Assembly: GCF_009618275.1 (NCBI RefSeq)
Contig: NZ_WIAD01000002.1
Location: forward strand, 236,914 to 300,913
From: Roseimaritima sediminicola
Lineage (GTDB): Bacteria; Planctomycetota; Planctomycetia; Pirellulales; Pirellulaceae
Direction of reading: 5' to 3'
DNA length: 64,000 nt
The notes under the pieces are model-generated. The model ran no database searches. It had not been told where the DNA came from and saw nothing but the letters and a program-made list of their open reading frames with translations. Shown here one piece after another: positions 45,890 through 54,837 of this stretch. Position 1 is the first letter of the stretch. Each line of letters starts with the position of its first letter. The position numbers were made by a program, and so were the translations under genes.

Positions 45890-47673
45890 CGCAGCACACC
45901 GGCGAACGCTTTATTCAATTGCTGTTTGCCCAGGTCACCCTTATCGCCATCGATCACGGCATTGACCTGCAGTTCGCTGGTGTTGATCATTTCGACGTTG
46001 ATGTCGGCGTCGGCCAACGAACGGAACATCAGGGTGCCGACATTGGTGTGGCTGCGCAGCCCAATTCCGCTGACGGTTAATTTGGCAATGCCGCCGGCGC
46101 CCTGCACGTCGCGGAGTTGGTGTCGTTGGCGAAGGTCGTCGGCGACCTGAAGGCATTTTTCCAAATCGCTGGCGGCGACGGTTACCGTGACGCTGGTACG
46201 TCCGTCTTCGCCGTCGATGCCCTGCACGATCATGTCCACGAACACGCCGGCATCCGCGACCGATTCGAACATGTCGGCCGCGATCCCGGGCGAATCGGGG
46301 ACGCCGCGGAGGGTGACGCGAGCCTGCTCGGGCGTCAGCGCGATGCCCGTCAGCGTCAGCTCTTCCAGCTCGTCGCCATGCAGGCGTGCCACCAGATCGT
46401 CGACGTCGGTTTTCTTGCGGCGTTCGGCGCGGATCTGCGCCCAGGATTTCTTGTCGGCCGGTTCCACGTGCAACTCGAACGCTTGATGCACCGCTCGCAG
46501 TGCTTTGTCCGCTTGGTCGCGCGAGACCAATACGGAGATTTTAATTTCACTGGTCGTGATCATCTGGATATTCACTCCGGCATCGGCCAGAGCGCGGAAC
46601 ATCCGGTGGGCGACACCCGTCTGCACGGCCATCCCCAATCCGACGACCGACACCTTGGAAACCTGATCGTCGTGAGTGATGCCGGTTGCCCCGATCCGCC
46701 GTGCGGCGGCTTGCAGCGCCTGCAACGTCGCATCCAGATCGCTGCGTTGAACCGTAAAGGAGATGTCGGCCCGTTCCTGATTGGCAACGTTCTGCACAAT
46801 CATGTCGACGGCGACCTTCTGCTCGGCGATTGCCGAAAAAATCTCCAGGCTCGTCCCCGGCACATCGGGCACTCCCAACACCGTCACGCGAGCTTCGTCG
46901 CGCGTCAGCGCCGCGCCGCAAACCGCGGCGGCTTCGGACTCCGGTTCGGCGACGATCATCGTGCCGTCGGTGTCACTAAAGCTGCTGCGGACGTGAATCG
47001 GGACGCCGAACTTTTTGGCGAACTCGATGCTGCGGCTGTGCATCACGCCCGCGCCTAAACTGGCCAGCTCCAGCATCTCGTCATAACTGATCACATCCAC
47101 GCGGCGAGCTTCGGGCAACACCCGCGGATCGGTCGTGTACACCCCGTCGACGTCGGTGTAGATCTCACAGGCCTCGGCGCCCAACACCGCGGCCAGGGCC
47201 ACGGCCGTGGTATCGCTGCCGCCGCGTCCCAAGGTGGTGATGTTCAAATCATCGTCGATGCCCTGAAAACCAGCCGCGATCACGATGTTTCCGGCGTCCA
47301 GTTGACGGAGGATCCGGGCCGTATCTATCGACTGGATGCGCGCCTTGGTAAACGTGTTGTCGGTACGGATCCCCATCTGGCCACCGGTCAGACTGACCGC
47401 TTTAGCGCCCATGCTGTCGATGGCCATCGCGACCAACGCCACGCTGATCTGTTCGCCGGTGCTGAGCAACATATCCAGTTCGCGTGCCGGCGGTTGCTCG
47501 CTGACCTGCGAAGCCAGATCCAACAGTGTGTCCGTATTTTTGCCCATCGCGCTGACGACCATCACGACGCGGTGGCCCTGTTGTTGGGCACGGACGGCTT
47601 TGCGTGCGGCCGCGCGAATCTTCTCGGCGTCGGCCACGCTGGTTCCGCCAAACTTCTGAACTATGAGCGTCAT
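45886..47673 (-). CDS. lysC: Aspartate kinase with four ACT domains
   Basis: A 595-residue kinase phosphorylating aspartate, the first step to lysine, methionine and threonine. The kinase part starts LIVQKFGGTSVADAEKIR and includes TLGRGGSDTTAVALA and ELASLGAGVMHSRSIEFA. Most bacterial enzymes are near 400 residues with two ACT domains. Here the C-terminus is duplicated: one ACT pair at about residues 265-410 (VTVLGVPDVPGTSLEIFSAI; VSVVGLGMAVQTGVAHRMF) and a second at about 440-590 (VTLRGVPDSPGIAADMFESV; LTVSGIGLRSHTNVGTLMF), as in cyanobacterial enzymes. This implies strong amino-acid feedback. The ATG at 47673 starts the conserved fold. Confidence 0.96.
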   Translation of the reverse strand: MTLIVQKFGGTSVADAEKIRAAARKAVRAQQQGHRVVMVVSAMGKNTDTLLDLASQVSEQPPARELDMLLSTGEQISVALVAMAIDSMGAKAVSLTGGQMGIRTDNTFTKARIQSIDTARILRQLDAGNIVIAAGFQGIDDDLNITTLGRGGSDTTAVALAAVLGAEACEIYTDVDGVYTTDPRVLPEARRVDVISYDEMLELASLGAGVMHSRSIEFAKKFGVPIHVRSSFSDTDGTMIVAEPESEAAAVCGAALTRDEARVTVLGVPDVPGTSLEIFSAIAEQKVAVDMIVQNVANQERADISFTVQRSDLDATLQALQAAARRIGATGITHDDQVSKVSVVGLGMAVQTGVAHRMFRALADAGVNIQMITTSEIKISVLVSRDQADKALRAVHQAFELHVEPADKKSWAQIRAERRKKTDVDDLVARLHGDELEELTLTGIALTPEQARVTLRGVPDSPGIAADMFESVADAGVFVDMIVQGIDGEDGRTSVTVTVAASDLEKCLQVADDLRQRHQLRDVQGAGGIAKLTVSGIGLRSHTNVGTLMFRSLADADINVEMINTSELQVNAVIDGDKGDLGKQQLNKAFAGVLR

Positions 47674-47768
47674 CGGAGGAGGGGGTTGTGTGGGGTTGTG
47701 CGTGTGGGGTGTCGAAAGCAAAGCGGTGGATCCGAGCACCGCGGTTTCAGGCGAGTTCGGTCGCCGCA

Positions 47769-48995
47769 TCAGCGCCCGTGCTGGATGAACTGGTCCATCA
47801 GGTCCCAGCCGGCATCGAGCCGCCGACCGCTGGCCGCCGCCGCGATTTCGTCGTACGTCTGCTGCGAATCGGCTGCGACGCCGCTGCCGGCGATGACAAA
47901 GGGCACCATCCCGTGGCTGTGCTTCTTGGTGCCACAGGGAGTCGGATGGTCGGGGGTGACCAGAATACGGTAATCACCGCGGGCGGCGAGCGCCTCGTGC
48001 AAGGGCCCGACGATGTGCTGGTCGATCTGTTGCAAGGCTTCGATCTTGGCGTCGTGTCGTCCTTCATGCGAAGCCTCGTCGGGGGCTTCGATATGAACGC
48101 ACACCAGATCGTATTGATCCAAAGCCTTGACCGCCGCTTGGCCCTTGGCGGCGTAGTCGGTATCGAGGTATCCGGTGGCTCCGGGCACTTCGATTCGCGG
48201 CCAGCCCACCAGCGCCGCAATGCCGCGCAGCAGGTCGACGGCCGTGATCATGACGCCACTGACACCGTGTTTTTCGGCAAAAGACGGCAACTGCGGCGCC
48301 TTGCCCAAGCCCCACAACCAGAGGTGGGTCGCGGGCCGCTGGCCACGCTGGGTGCGTTGCTCATTGACCGGATGGCCGGCGAAGATCTGTTCGCTGGCAT
48401 CCATCCACTGCTGCAGCAACGCGCTGCCGGGCCCGCGCGGAAAATCATCGCTGACCACACAATCGGTCAGATCATGCGGGGCGCGGGTGCGGGTTTCGGC
48501 CGAGAACGGCGGCGCTTGGCCGGGCTCGCCGCGGTACAGCAGCAGATTCCGGTAGCTGACGCCGGGCACGAATTCGAACCGTCCCGGCCCCTTGTAATCG
48601 GCCAACAGGTTTTCCTGAGCCGCTCGCAGCAGTTCGGTAGCGTCTTCGGTGCTGATGTGATCGGCCGTAAAGTCGACCATGACCTGGTCCTGGATCGTCA
48701 CCAGGTTGCAGCGCACGGCCCAGTCGTCGGGTCCCAGTTCGATGCCCTGTGCGGCCGCTTCCAGCGGAGCTCGCCCGGTGAAGAACTGGTCCGGGTCGTA
48801 GCCCAACAGACACAGATTGGCGACTTCGCTGCCCGCGGGCAAATGGGCCGGCGTGTTGTTTGCCAGTCCCAACGAACCGGCCGCCGCCAACGCATCGGTA
48901 TGGGGCAGCTTCGCAGCCTGCAGCGGCGTCCGCCCGTCCAGCGCCTCGAGCGGTTCGTCGGCACAGCCGTCGGGGATAATGATGGCGTATTTCAT
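47769..48995 (-). CDS. Cofactor-independent phosphoglycerate mutase family (ApgM/ThrB2-like)
   Basis: A 408-residue alkaline-phosphatase-superfamily enzyme. The metal site begins IIPDGCADEP; the nucleophile Ser is in LPAGSEVANLCLLGYDP; C-terminal metal ligands lie in VHIEAPDEASHEGR and VTPDHPTPCGTKKHSHG. ApgM-type proteins interconvert 3- and 2-phosphoglycerate. Relatives in Bacteroides and Desulfovibrio, encoded with threonine genes, have been shown to act instead as homoserine kinase. Here it lies 95 bases upstream of aspartate kinase in the same direction, so homoserine kinase is a realistic alternative. AGGAT precedes the ATG at 48995; the longer open frame upstream is not coding. Confidence 0.85.
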   Translation of the reverse strand: MKYAIIIPDGCADEPLEALDGRTPLQAAKLPHTDALAAAGSLGLANNTPAHLPAGSEVANLCLLGYDPDQFFTGRAPLEAAAQGIELGPDDWAVRCNLVTIQDQVMVDFTADHISTEDATELLRAAQENLLADYKGPGRFEFVPGVSYRNLLLYRGEPGQAPPFSAETRTRAPHDLTDCVVSDDFPRGPGSALLQQWMDASEQIFAGHPVNEQRTQRGQRPATHLWLWGLGKAPQLPSFAEKHGVSGVMITAVDLLRGIAALVGWPRIEVPGATGYLDTDYAAKGQAAVKALDQYDLVCVHIEAPDEASHEGRHDAKIEALQQIDQHIVGPLHEALAARGDYRILVTPDHPTPCGTKKHSHGMVPFVIAGSGVAADSQQTYDEIAAAASGRRLDAGWDLMDQFIQHGR

Positions 48996-49090
48996 CGTGA
49001 TATCCTGTAAAAGGCTGCAGTGTATCGCTCCACCGCCGCTTGACCAGTAGCCCCGCGACGTCGAGGGGGCCGGGTCCCAAAAGGCCCAGC

Positions 49091-49468
49091 CTACCGCAAA
49101 GCGCCTATCAACTGGACCCAGGGCACGACGACCGCCAACAGGGCCCCCGCCAGCACGAACAGGGCGAGCAAAGCGCTCCCGACGTAGACCCGCCGGCGAG
49201 CCCGTCGCCGGTCCACCGCATTGGCGGCAATCACCGTCGCCACCAAAGCGACCAGCGGCAACGCCCTGGCTCCGGGATGCAGGGCCAGCCCAGTGGCTAG
49301 CGGCAAGCCGAGCTCGAAATCCTTGACCAGTGGCAAAAACCGGGCTCGGGCGACCGCAAGCACCAAGAAGGTCGCGAGCCACATCGCGACCGTCAACACC
49401 CCGATCCAAAGCCCAGGCCGGGGGTTGTCAGTGGAGTTGCTCTGCGGTGGACGATAGGGGTCGGACAC
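49091..49468 (-). CDS. Small membrane protein
   Basis: A 125-residue protein with three membrane helices (LWIGVLTVAMWLATFLVLAVA; LPLVALVATVIAANAV; VGSALLALFVLAGALLAVVV). It starts at a GTG at 49468 reading VSDPYRPPQSNSTDNP, a polar N-terminus very common in planctomycete small membrane proteins. The upstream open frame only translates repeats. It precedes apgM by 95 bases on the same strand and might share its transcript. Function unknown. Confidence 0.65.
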   Translation of the reverse strand: MSDPYRPPQSNSTDNPRPGLWIGVLTVAMWLATFLVLAVARARFLPLVKDFELGLPLATGLALHPGARALPLVALVATVIAANAVDRRRARRRVYVGSALLALFVLAGALLAVVVPWVQLIGALR

Positions 49469-49520
49469 AACGCCCCAAGTTATAGCACAAGAACTCCGAC
49501 GGTCGTACTCCGCAGTTTTC

Positions 49521-49896
49521 GTACGGAGCGAAGTGGTACTCAGCGAAGCGGTGCTCGTACTCAGCGAAGCGGTGCTCGTACTCAGCGAAGCGGTACTCCC
49601 ACTCAGCGAAACGGTACTCGTACTCGAACCCGGCATCGATTCGCGTGCGGCGAGTACGAGTACCGGGCTGCGCCCTGAGTACGAGTACAAGTACGAGCCG
49701 TTTTATCGTACTCAGCAAAGCGGTACCCGTACTCAGCGTAGCGGTACTCGTACTCGAACCCGGCATCGATTCGCACGCGGCGAGTACGAGTACCGAGCTG
49801 CGCCCTGAGTACGAGTACGAGTACGAGTACGAGCTGTCTTCGTACTCAGCGAAGCGGTGCTCGTACTCAGCGAAGCGGTACTCGTACTCGATCCCG
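49521..49896. repeat. GTAC-rich compound repeat block
   Basis: The 478-base gap between two minus-strand genes is filled by repeats. A 21-base unit containing TACTCAGCGAAGCGGT occurs at about 49537, 49558, 49579, 49600, 49708, 49729, 49842 and 49863. A larger unit of about 130 bases, including AACCCGGCATCGATTCGC and a run of GTACGA repeats in inverted orientation, occurs twice (49612 and 49743). Direct and inverted GTACTC/GAGTAC tracts can fold into long cruciforms. No gene is present. Confidence 0.9.
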
Positions 49897-49946
49897 GCGG
49901 TCCGGCGCGCGAAGCGGGTCCGGTTGCGCTCCCCCGACCGTTCCGG

Positions 49947-50909
49947 TTACAGCGGGGCGGGAAGATCGCGGCGGCGGAAGACCTGAAAGGCCGCCAGATA
50001 CGCTGCCAGTCCCAGGGCGAACAGGATCAGCGGATACATCATCGGTCCCAGCGCCTCATCACCCGCTGGGAACAGCCGCCACACGCCTGGCACATCCGGA
50101 TCCATCATCGTCACGGTTAATTGCTGCGGCCGATAACAGGTCAGAAACGTCAGATGTTCCAGCCACGCCAGCGGCTCGGCGGCTTTGGCCAACCCAAACA
50201 TCACCGTCTGCAAAACGTAAAACGCGATCACCAGTCCGATCGTCCGCCAGCGATACCGGTCCCAGCTGCTCATCAACGTGCTCAGCCCCAGCAGAAAGAA
50301 ACCAAACGTGAACAGGTTCACCACGCTCGGTGCAAAAATCCCCGCCTCTACGCGTTCCGACATGCGCACCGTCACCGTCTCCGGCTCGGCACTGGACAGG
50401 GGGATCGGAATGTTGAAGAAGGGAATGTTCAACGTCGGCGGCTGGACCGTCTCCTCGAACACCGTCAACTGGATGCCGATCCACATCCCCAGCCAAACCA
50501 ACAGACACAGCCCCAGCAGGCCGATCGTCGAGACCACCGCGTGGGACAACAACAACCGCGAACGGCTGATCGGCTGGGCCAACAACATTTCCAGCGTCCC
50601 CCGGCCCAGTTCACCGCTGACCACGTCCGACCCTCGAGCCACGCACCAAACCACCACGCAGATAATGATCAACGGCTCGTCAAACGTCGCGCCCACCCGG
50701 CCGGTATAGGTGACCAACTGGTCGAAGGCGATCGGCGAAAACTTTTCGAAGTCGCGAAACTGTTCGATGATCGTCGTGAACTGCTGCATGTCCAGCAGAC
50801 TGACCACCCATACTCGCATCCAGGAAAACGCAAATAACGCCAGGCCACAGGCCAACCACAACAGCATCGACTGGTTGACGTACTTCTTGCACAACACGCG
50901 ATCGATCAC
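49947..50909 (-). CDS. ABC-2 type transporter permease
   Basis: A 320-residue membrane protein with six helices. The motif SDVVSGELGRGTLEMLLAQPISR after the second helix is the classic coupling segment of ABC-2 permeases, followed by LLLSHAVVSTIGLLGLCLLV. A periplasmic insertion (VQPPTLNIPFFNIPIPLS) lies in the middle. Its start overlaps the end of the ATPase gene by four bases, so the two form one transporter. The substrate is unknown. Confidence 0.9.
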   Translation of the reverse strand: MIDRVLCKKYVNQSMLLWLACGLALFAFSWMRVWVVSLLDMQQFTTIIEQFRDFEKFSPIAFDQLVTYTGRVGATFDEPLIIICVVVWCVARGSDVVSGELGRGTLEMLLAQPISRSRLLLSHAVVSTIGLLGLCLLVWLGMWIGIQLTVFEETVQPPTLNIPFFNIPIPLSSAEPETVTVRMSERVEAGIFAPSVVNLFTFGFFLLGLSTLMSSWDRYRWRTIGLVIAFYVLQTVMFGLAKAAEPLAWLEHLTFLTCYRPQQLTVTMMDPDVPGVWRLFPAGDEALGPMMYPLILFALGLAAYLAAFQVFRRRDLPAPL

Positions 50910-51940
50910 GACGTCTCCTCGTCGCTGGCGGGTTCGCTGCGGACCAAGTCGTGGACGTTGTCATAGATCGCCCGCAAACCCAACGGTTCGATCCGCATCC
51001 GCTTCAGCCGCAGCGAATCCAACCACGATAACAACGGCGCCAGATCGCCTGCGGTGTCCATCCGCACCCAGCGGGTGCCCGGGGCCGCGGCCGGAGTAAA
51101 GGGCTGGATCTCGACCAGACCTCTGAGGGCGTCGGGAACCGGTACGCCATCGATCTGGTCATCGATCTGGTCATCGATTTGGGCGAAGATACGATGCCGC
51201 TGTTTGAGCGTATCCAGTCGCAAGCCTCTCGCCAAAATACCGCGACGCAAGAAGATCACCCGCGTGCATACCTCCTCGATCTCCGCCAGGACGTGCGACG
51301 AAAAGATCACCGTCCGGCCTTCGTTCTGGGCATCGGAAACCATCTCCAGAATCGCACTGCGAACGGTGGGATCCAGATTGGCCGTGGGTTCGTCCAGGAT
51401 CAACAGCGGCGTACGAGCCCCCAGGACCACGGCCACCGCCAACTTCTGCCGCATCCCCGTGCTCATGAAGGCGACGCGGCGGTCGAGGTCCAGTTCCAGT
51501 CGCTCGGCTACTCGACGGGACCGCACCAGATCGCCATCGGGCTGCATCTCGGCAAAGAACTGCAGTACATCGCTGCCCCGCATGTGCCGCGGCAGCCGAG
51601 CTTCACCCGGCAGGTACGAAACCAATCGCCGGACCGCCACGCTGTCGTGCGTGACGTCCAAACCGGCGATCGTGGCCGTGCCGGAGGTCGGAAACAGGTA
51701 CCCCAGCAACAAGCGCAGCAACGTCGTCTTGCCGGCTCCGTTGGGCCCCAGCAACCCGAACACCTCACCGGCGGGAACCGACACCGTACAGTCGCGCAGG
51801 GCGTAGAAGTCGCCATAGCGTTTGGTCAGCTTCGTAGCCTGAACCAACGCTCCCCCGTCGGCGTCCTCAGCACCGGCCACCGCAGCGTCTCCGGCGGGAC
51901 GAGCATCGCTGTGCGGTACGGAAGCTGGGTCTGGCGACAT
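50906..51940 (-). CDS. ABC transporter ATP-binding protein
   Basis: A 344-residue ATPase. The N-terminal 30 residues are a disordered Ala/Asp-rich leader. The core has Walker A LLGPNGAGKTTLLRLL, signature AFMSTGMRQKLAVA, Walker B PLLILDEPTANLDP and the switch His in SSHVLAEIEEV. A triplicated DDQI unit (QIDDQIDDQIDG) sits near residue 265. It is coupled to the ABC-2 permease by an ATGA overlap. I start at the ATG at 51940; the frame continues upstream without similarity. Confidence 0.92.
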   Translation of the reverse strand: MSPDPASVPHSDARPAGDAAVAGAEDADGGALVQATKLTKRYGDFYALRDCTVSVPAGEVFGLLGPNGAGKTTLLRLLLGYLFPTSGTATIAGLDVTHDSVAVRRLVSYLPGEARLPRHMRGSDVLQFFAEMQPDGDLVRSRRVAERLELDLDRRVAFMSTGMRQKLAVAVVLGARTPLLILDEPTANLDPTVRSAILEMVSDAQNEGRTVIFSSHVLAEIEEVCTRVIFLRRGILARGLRLDTLKQRHRIFAQIDDQIDDQIDGVPVPDALRGLVEIQPFTPAAAPGTRWVRMDTAGDLAPLLSWLDSLRLKRMRIEPLGLRAIYDNVHDLVRSEPASDEETS

Positions 51941-52116
51941 CGAGACAGCGACAACGAAAGCGGAAAGAAGTGGGGGAACGAACGATCTTAGCAGGCGGTC
52001 CAGCGCCCGGTGCCGCGGGGAGGGACCAGAAAACAATCTTTATTTGATTCGCTAATCTTCCTATCCTAAGGCTCGGCCCTCCCCTCGCTTCCTTCGCAAC
52101 CGCATGACTGTGTTCC

Positions 52117-53124
52117 ATGAGTAGTCTGTGTCACGGTACCGTCTCGAGCTTTCTGTTGGCTTCGCTCGTGTTGGCTCTCTGCCCCCTCCAAGCAACGGGA
52201 CAGGATTGGGCACGCAAGATGTTCGCCGAAACGAACCACAATTTTCGCGTCGTGGCCCGCGGTGCCAAGGTGGAACACCACTTCGAATTCGAAAACCTGT
52301 ACGAAGAAGCCGTGCACGTGTCGGCCGTCCGCAGCAGCTGTGGCTGTACCACCCCCAGCGTGACCCGCTCGACCGTGAAGAGCCGCGAGAAATCCGCCAT
52401 CGTCGCGACCTTCAACACGACCGCCTTTACCGGCCCCAAAAGCGCCACGATCACGGTCGTCTTCGATCGCCCCTACTACGCCGAAGTGCAACTGACCGTC
52501 TCCGGCGAGATCCGTACCGATGTGGTCTTCGATCCGCCCGAAGCCAACTTCGGCCAGTTCAAGGAAGGCGAAACCAAACAACTGAAAGTCTCGGTCACAC
52601 GGCTGAAACGCAGCGACTGGAAAATCACCGACGTCCGCAGCCACTGCACCGACATGCAGGTCAAGCTGTCGCCGCCGATTCGCATCACCAACGGCGTCCG
52701 CTACGACCTGCTGCTGGAGACCAAAGCTTCGATGCCCGCCGGCGAGATCCACGAGCAACTGACCCTGTTGACCAACGATCCTCAGGCTCCGACCATTGAA
52801 ATGTGTGTCAGCGGCCGCGTGCGACCGGCCCTAACCGTCAGCCCGGCCTCGCTGGGCATGGGCAATCTGCCGGCCGATGGCCAATTCGAACGCCGCCTGG
52901 TGGTCCGCGCCGACGAACCCTTCGAGATCCTCGACGTGCTGTGCGGCGACGAGCGATTCGTGTTCGACAAACCCACTGGCAAAAAGAAAGTCCATTTCCT
53001 GCCGCTGAGCTTTTCCGCTGATCAACAGCCCGGCCGGATCGCCCAAACCATCCGCATCGTCTCCGACCTGCCGAATCGACGATCCGCCGAAGTGCTGGTC
53101 ACCGGCAACGTCCCAACGCCCTAG
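52117..53124 (+). CDS. DUF1573 domain secreted protein
   Basis: A 335-residue protein with a signal peptide (FLLASLVLALCPLQATGQ). The first immunoglobulin-like domain is DUF1573: HNFRVVARGAKVEHHFEFENL, then SSCGCTTPSVTRSTVKSREK with its conserved SCGC motif. Two further Ig-like modules of about 100 residues follow (ANFGQFKEGETKQLKV; VSPASLGMGNLPADGQFERR). DUF1573 proteins are abundant in Planctomycetes and Bacteroidetes envelopes; the role is unknown. It is divergent from the ABC pair. Confidence 0.88.
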   Translation: MSSLCHGTVSSFLLASLVLALCPLQATGQDWARKMFAETNHNFRVVARGAKVEHHFEFENLYEEAVHVSAVRSSCGCTTPSVTRSTVKSREKSAIVATFNTTAFTGPKSATITVVFDRPYYAEVQLTVSGEIRTDVVFDPPEANFGQFKEGETKQLKVSVTRLKRSDWKITDVRSHCTDMQVKLSPPIRITNGVRYDLLLETKASMPAGEIHEQLTLLTNDPQAPTIEMCVSGRVRPALTVSPASLGMGNLPADGQFERRLVVRADEPFEILDVLCGDERFVFDKPTGKKKVHFLPLSFSADQQPGRIAQTIRIVSDLPNRRSAEVLVTGNVPTP

Positions 53125-53444
53125 CGACCCCACCACAGCGGGGGCAGCGGAAGAATTCTGCCGAATTCTCTTACGGCACTTTCCGTACCCTTAAAGCCCG
53201 TAAGACCCAGCGTTTCTTGCTTCGCTCGGCTTGTAGTGCTGCCTTTGCCACCGCTGGCTGGGGCCAAAGCGTTTGCTCGCGAATTGACAAGGCGAGTCGC
53301 GGTAATGACAACGGTCGGACTTGCGGGAAACACCCGATACCGACCGCGGCCGGCACGGCTCCTCAGCGGTGGCCGTAACGGGCCCCACACGGACTGGGTT
53401 TCCTCTGCAAAACAGTTTTGCTTTACCCCTGTTTTGATGGAACG
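53125..53444. other. Intergenic region without recognisable features
   Basis: 320 bases between two plus-strand genes. I see no gene, repeat, clear promoter or terminator. It presumably contains the rpe promoter. Confidence 0.5.
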
Positions 53445-54119
53445 ATGCACCAGGAACGTTTGTCCAAGTTGCGCAGCGCCTCGCCGGCCGTACTGCCCAG
53501 TTTGTTGCAGTGCGACTTCGGTGATCTGCGCCGCGAAGTGCGGCAGCTCGAGGCGGCCGACGTCAAAGTCCTGCATCTGGATGTGATGGACGGGCATTTC
53601 GTCCCGAACCTGACCTATGGCATGCCGATCGTCGCGGGCCTGCGCCGCCTGACGGACTTGCCGCTGGATGTTCATCTGATGATTTCCGATCCGGCGGCTT
53701 ACGTCGACGCGTTTGCCGAAGCCGGAGCGGACATGCTGACGTTTCACATCGAAGCGGTCCCCCAGCCGCAATCGTTGATCGATCAAATCCACAGCCATGG
53801 CATCGTCGCCGGCGTGGCCCTGAACCCGAAAACGCCCTTGAGTGCTTTGGACGGTTGCCTGGACGCGGTGGATGCGGTTCTAGTGATGAGCGTCGAAGCC
53901 GGGTTCGGAGGCCAGTCCTTCGACCCCGGAGCCCCCGAACGGATCGCAGAACTCCGCAAGCGGAGGGGCGACCTATTGTTGGAAGTTGACGGGGGCATTA
54001 AACCAGACACAATCGGACTTTGCCGCAAGGCGGGTTGCGATTTATTTGTGGTCGGTTCGGCCATCTTCGGCCAAAACGACTACGCGGCTGCCGTGCGTCA
54101 ATTACGCGACGCGCTCTAG
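53445..54119 (+). CDS. rpe: Ribulose-phosphate 3-epimerase
   Basis: A 224-residue TIM-barrel enzyme interconverting ribulose-5-phosphate and xylulose-5-phosphate. Motifs: AVLPSLLQCDFGDL, the metal-site strand LHLDVMDGHFVPNLTYG, LDVHLMISDP, VEAGFGGQSFDP and LLLEVDGGIKPDT. The usual NPG of the phosphate loop reads VEAG, a mild deviation. The ATG at 53445 is used; an alternative nine codons upstream lacks similarity. A phosphatase-like gene follows after 31 bases. Confidence 0.95.
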   Translation: MHQERLSKLRSASPAVLPSLLQCDFGDLRREVRQLEAADVKVLHLDVMDGHFVPNLTYGMPIVAGLRRLTDLPLDVHLMISDPAAYVDAFAEAGADMLTFHIEAVPQPQSLIDQIHSHGIVAGVALNPKTPLSALDGCLDAVDAVLVMSVEAGFGGQSFDPGAPERIAELRKRRGDLLLEVDGGIKPDTIGLCRKAGCDLFVVGSAIFGQNDYAAAVRQLRDAL

Positions 54120-54150
54120 CCGGTCCTTTACTCGTTTGTCAAAGTTGCAG

Positions 54151-54747
54151 ATGTTACGAGTCGTGTTGGTGCGCCCCGGCGCTACCGAATTCGATGAGCA
54201 GAAGCGGATCAAGGGTTCGCTGGATATGCCGCTGTCCGATCAGGGCCGGGAACAGGCCGCTCGGACCGCCAAAGCCCTGCAATCGGTGCAGTTTGGCGGT
54301 ATCTATTCGGCCCCCTGCGAATCGGCTCAGGAGACGGCCCAGTTGCTGGCCGCCGGTCGCGGCAGCAAGAGCAAGACCAAGGTGATCGAGAGCTTCCGCA
54401 ATCTGGACCATGGTCTGTGGCACGGCAAGTTGATCGACGATGTGCGTCGGCAATTGCCGCGGGTCTACCGCGAAGGGCTGGAGAGTCCGGAGAATATTTG
54501 TCCGCCCTGCGGCGAGACGATCGACGACGCCCGCGAACGGATCGAGGGCGCCCTGCGGAAGATCGTCCGCAAGCACCGCGACGGGGCGATCGCCATGGTG
54601 ATTCCAGACCCCCTGGCCAGCATCGTGGGCTCATTGCTCTCCGGCGAAGAGCTGCGTGACCTCTGGAAGTCGGAAACCGATGCCGGCACCTGGGAATTGA
54701 TCGAACCGCTGACCCCGGTCCGCCGCCTGCACCACCTGCTGGCCTAA
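54151..54747 (+). CDS. Histidine-phosphatase-fold protein lacking both catalytic histidines
   Basis: A 198-residue protein clearly of the phosphoglycerate-mutase/histidine phosphatase superfamily: LVRPGATEFDEQKRIKGSLD, PLSDQGREQAARTAKAL, IYSAPCESAQETAQLLA and ENICPPCGETIDDARERI. The catalytic RHG is RPG (Pro9 in place of the phospho-accepting His) and the second active-site His of the SHGG motif is replaced (IPDPLAS, Pro152). It should therefore not be a phosphatase and may have a binding or regulatory role. It starts 31 bases after rpe in the same direction and is probably cotranscribed. Confidence 0.85.
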   Translation: MLRVVLVRPGATEFDEQKRIKGSLDMPLSDQGREQAARTAKALQSVQFGGIYSAPCESAQETAQLLAAGRGSKSKTKVIESFRNLDHGLWHGKLIDDVRRQLPRVYREGLESPENICPPCGETIDDARERIEGALRKIVRKHRDGAIAMVIPDPLASIVGSLLSGEELRDLWKSETDAGTWELIEPLTPVRRLHHLLA

Positions 54748-54837
54748 CCGCCACGGAACCTTAACCAACTGTTGGCTGAACCGCCGCGGAACCCTCACCT
54801 CCGCGGAACAGCGTTCTTCGACCGCGGCGACACAGCC

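Noticed and set aside
49521..49896. CRISPR array or coding repeat
   Set aside because: Units are contiguous without spacers, and translation gives only Ser/Thr/Tyr strings spanning the repeats.
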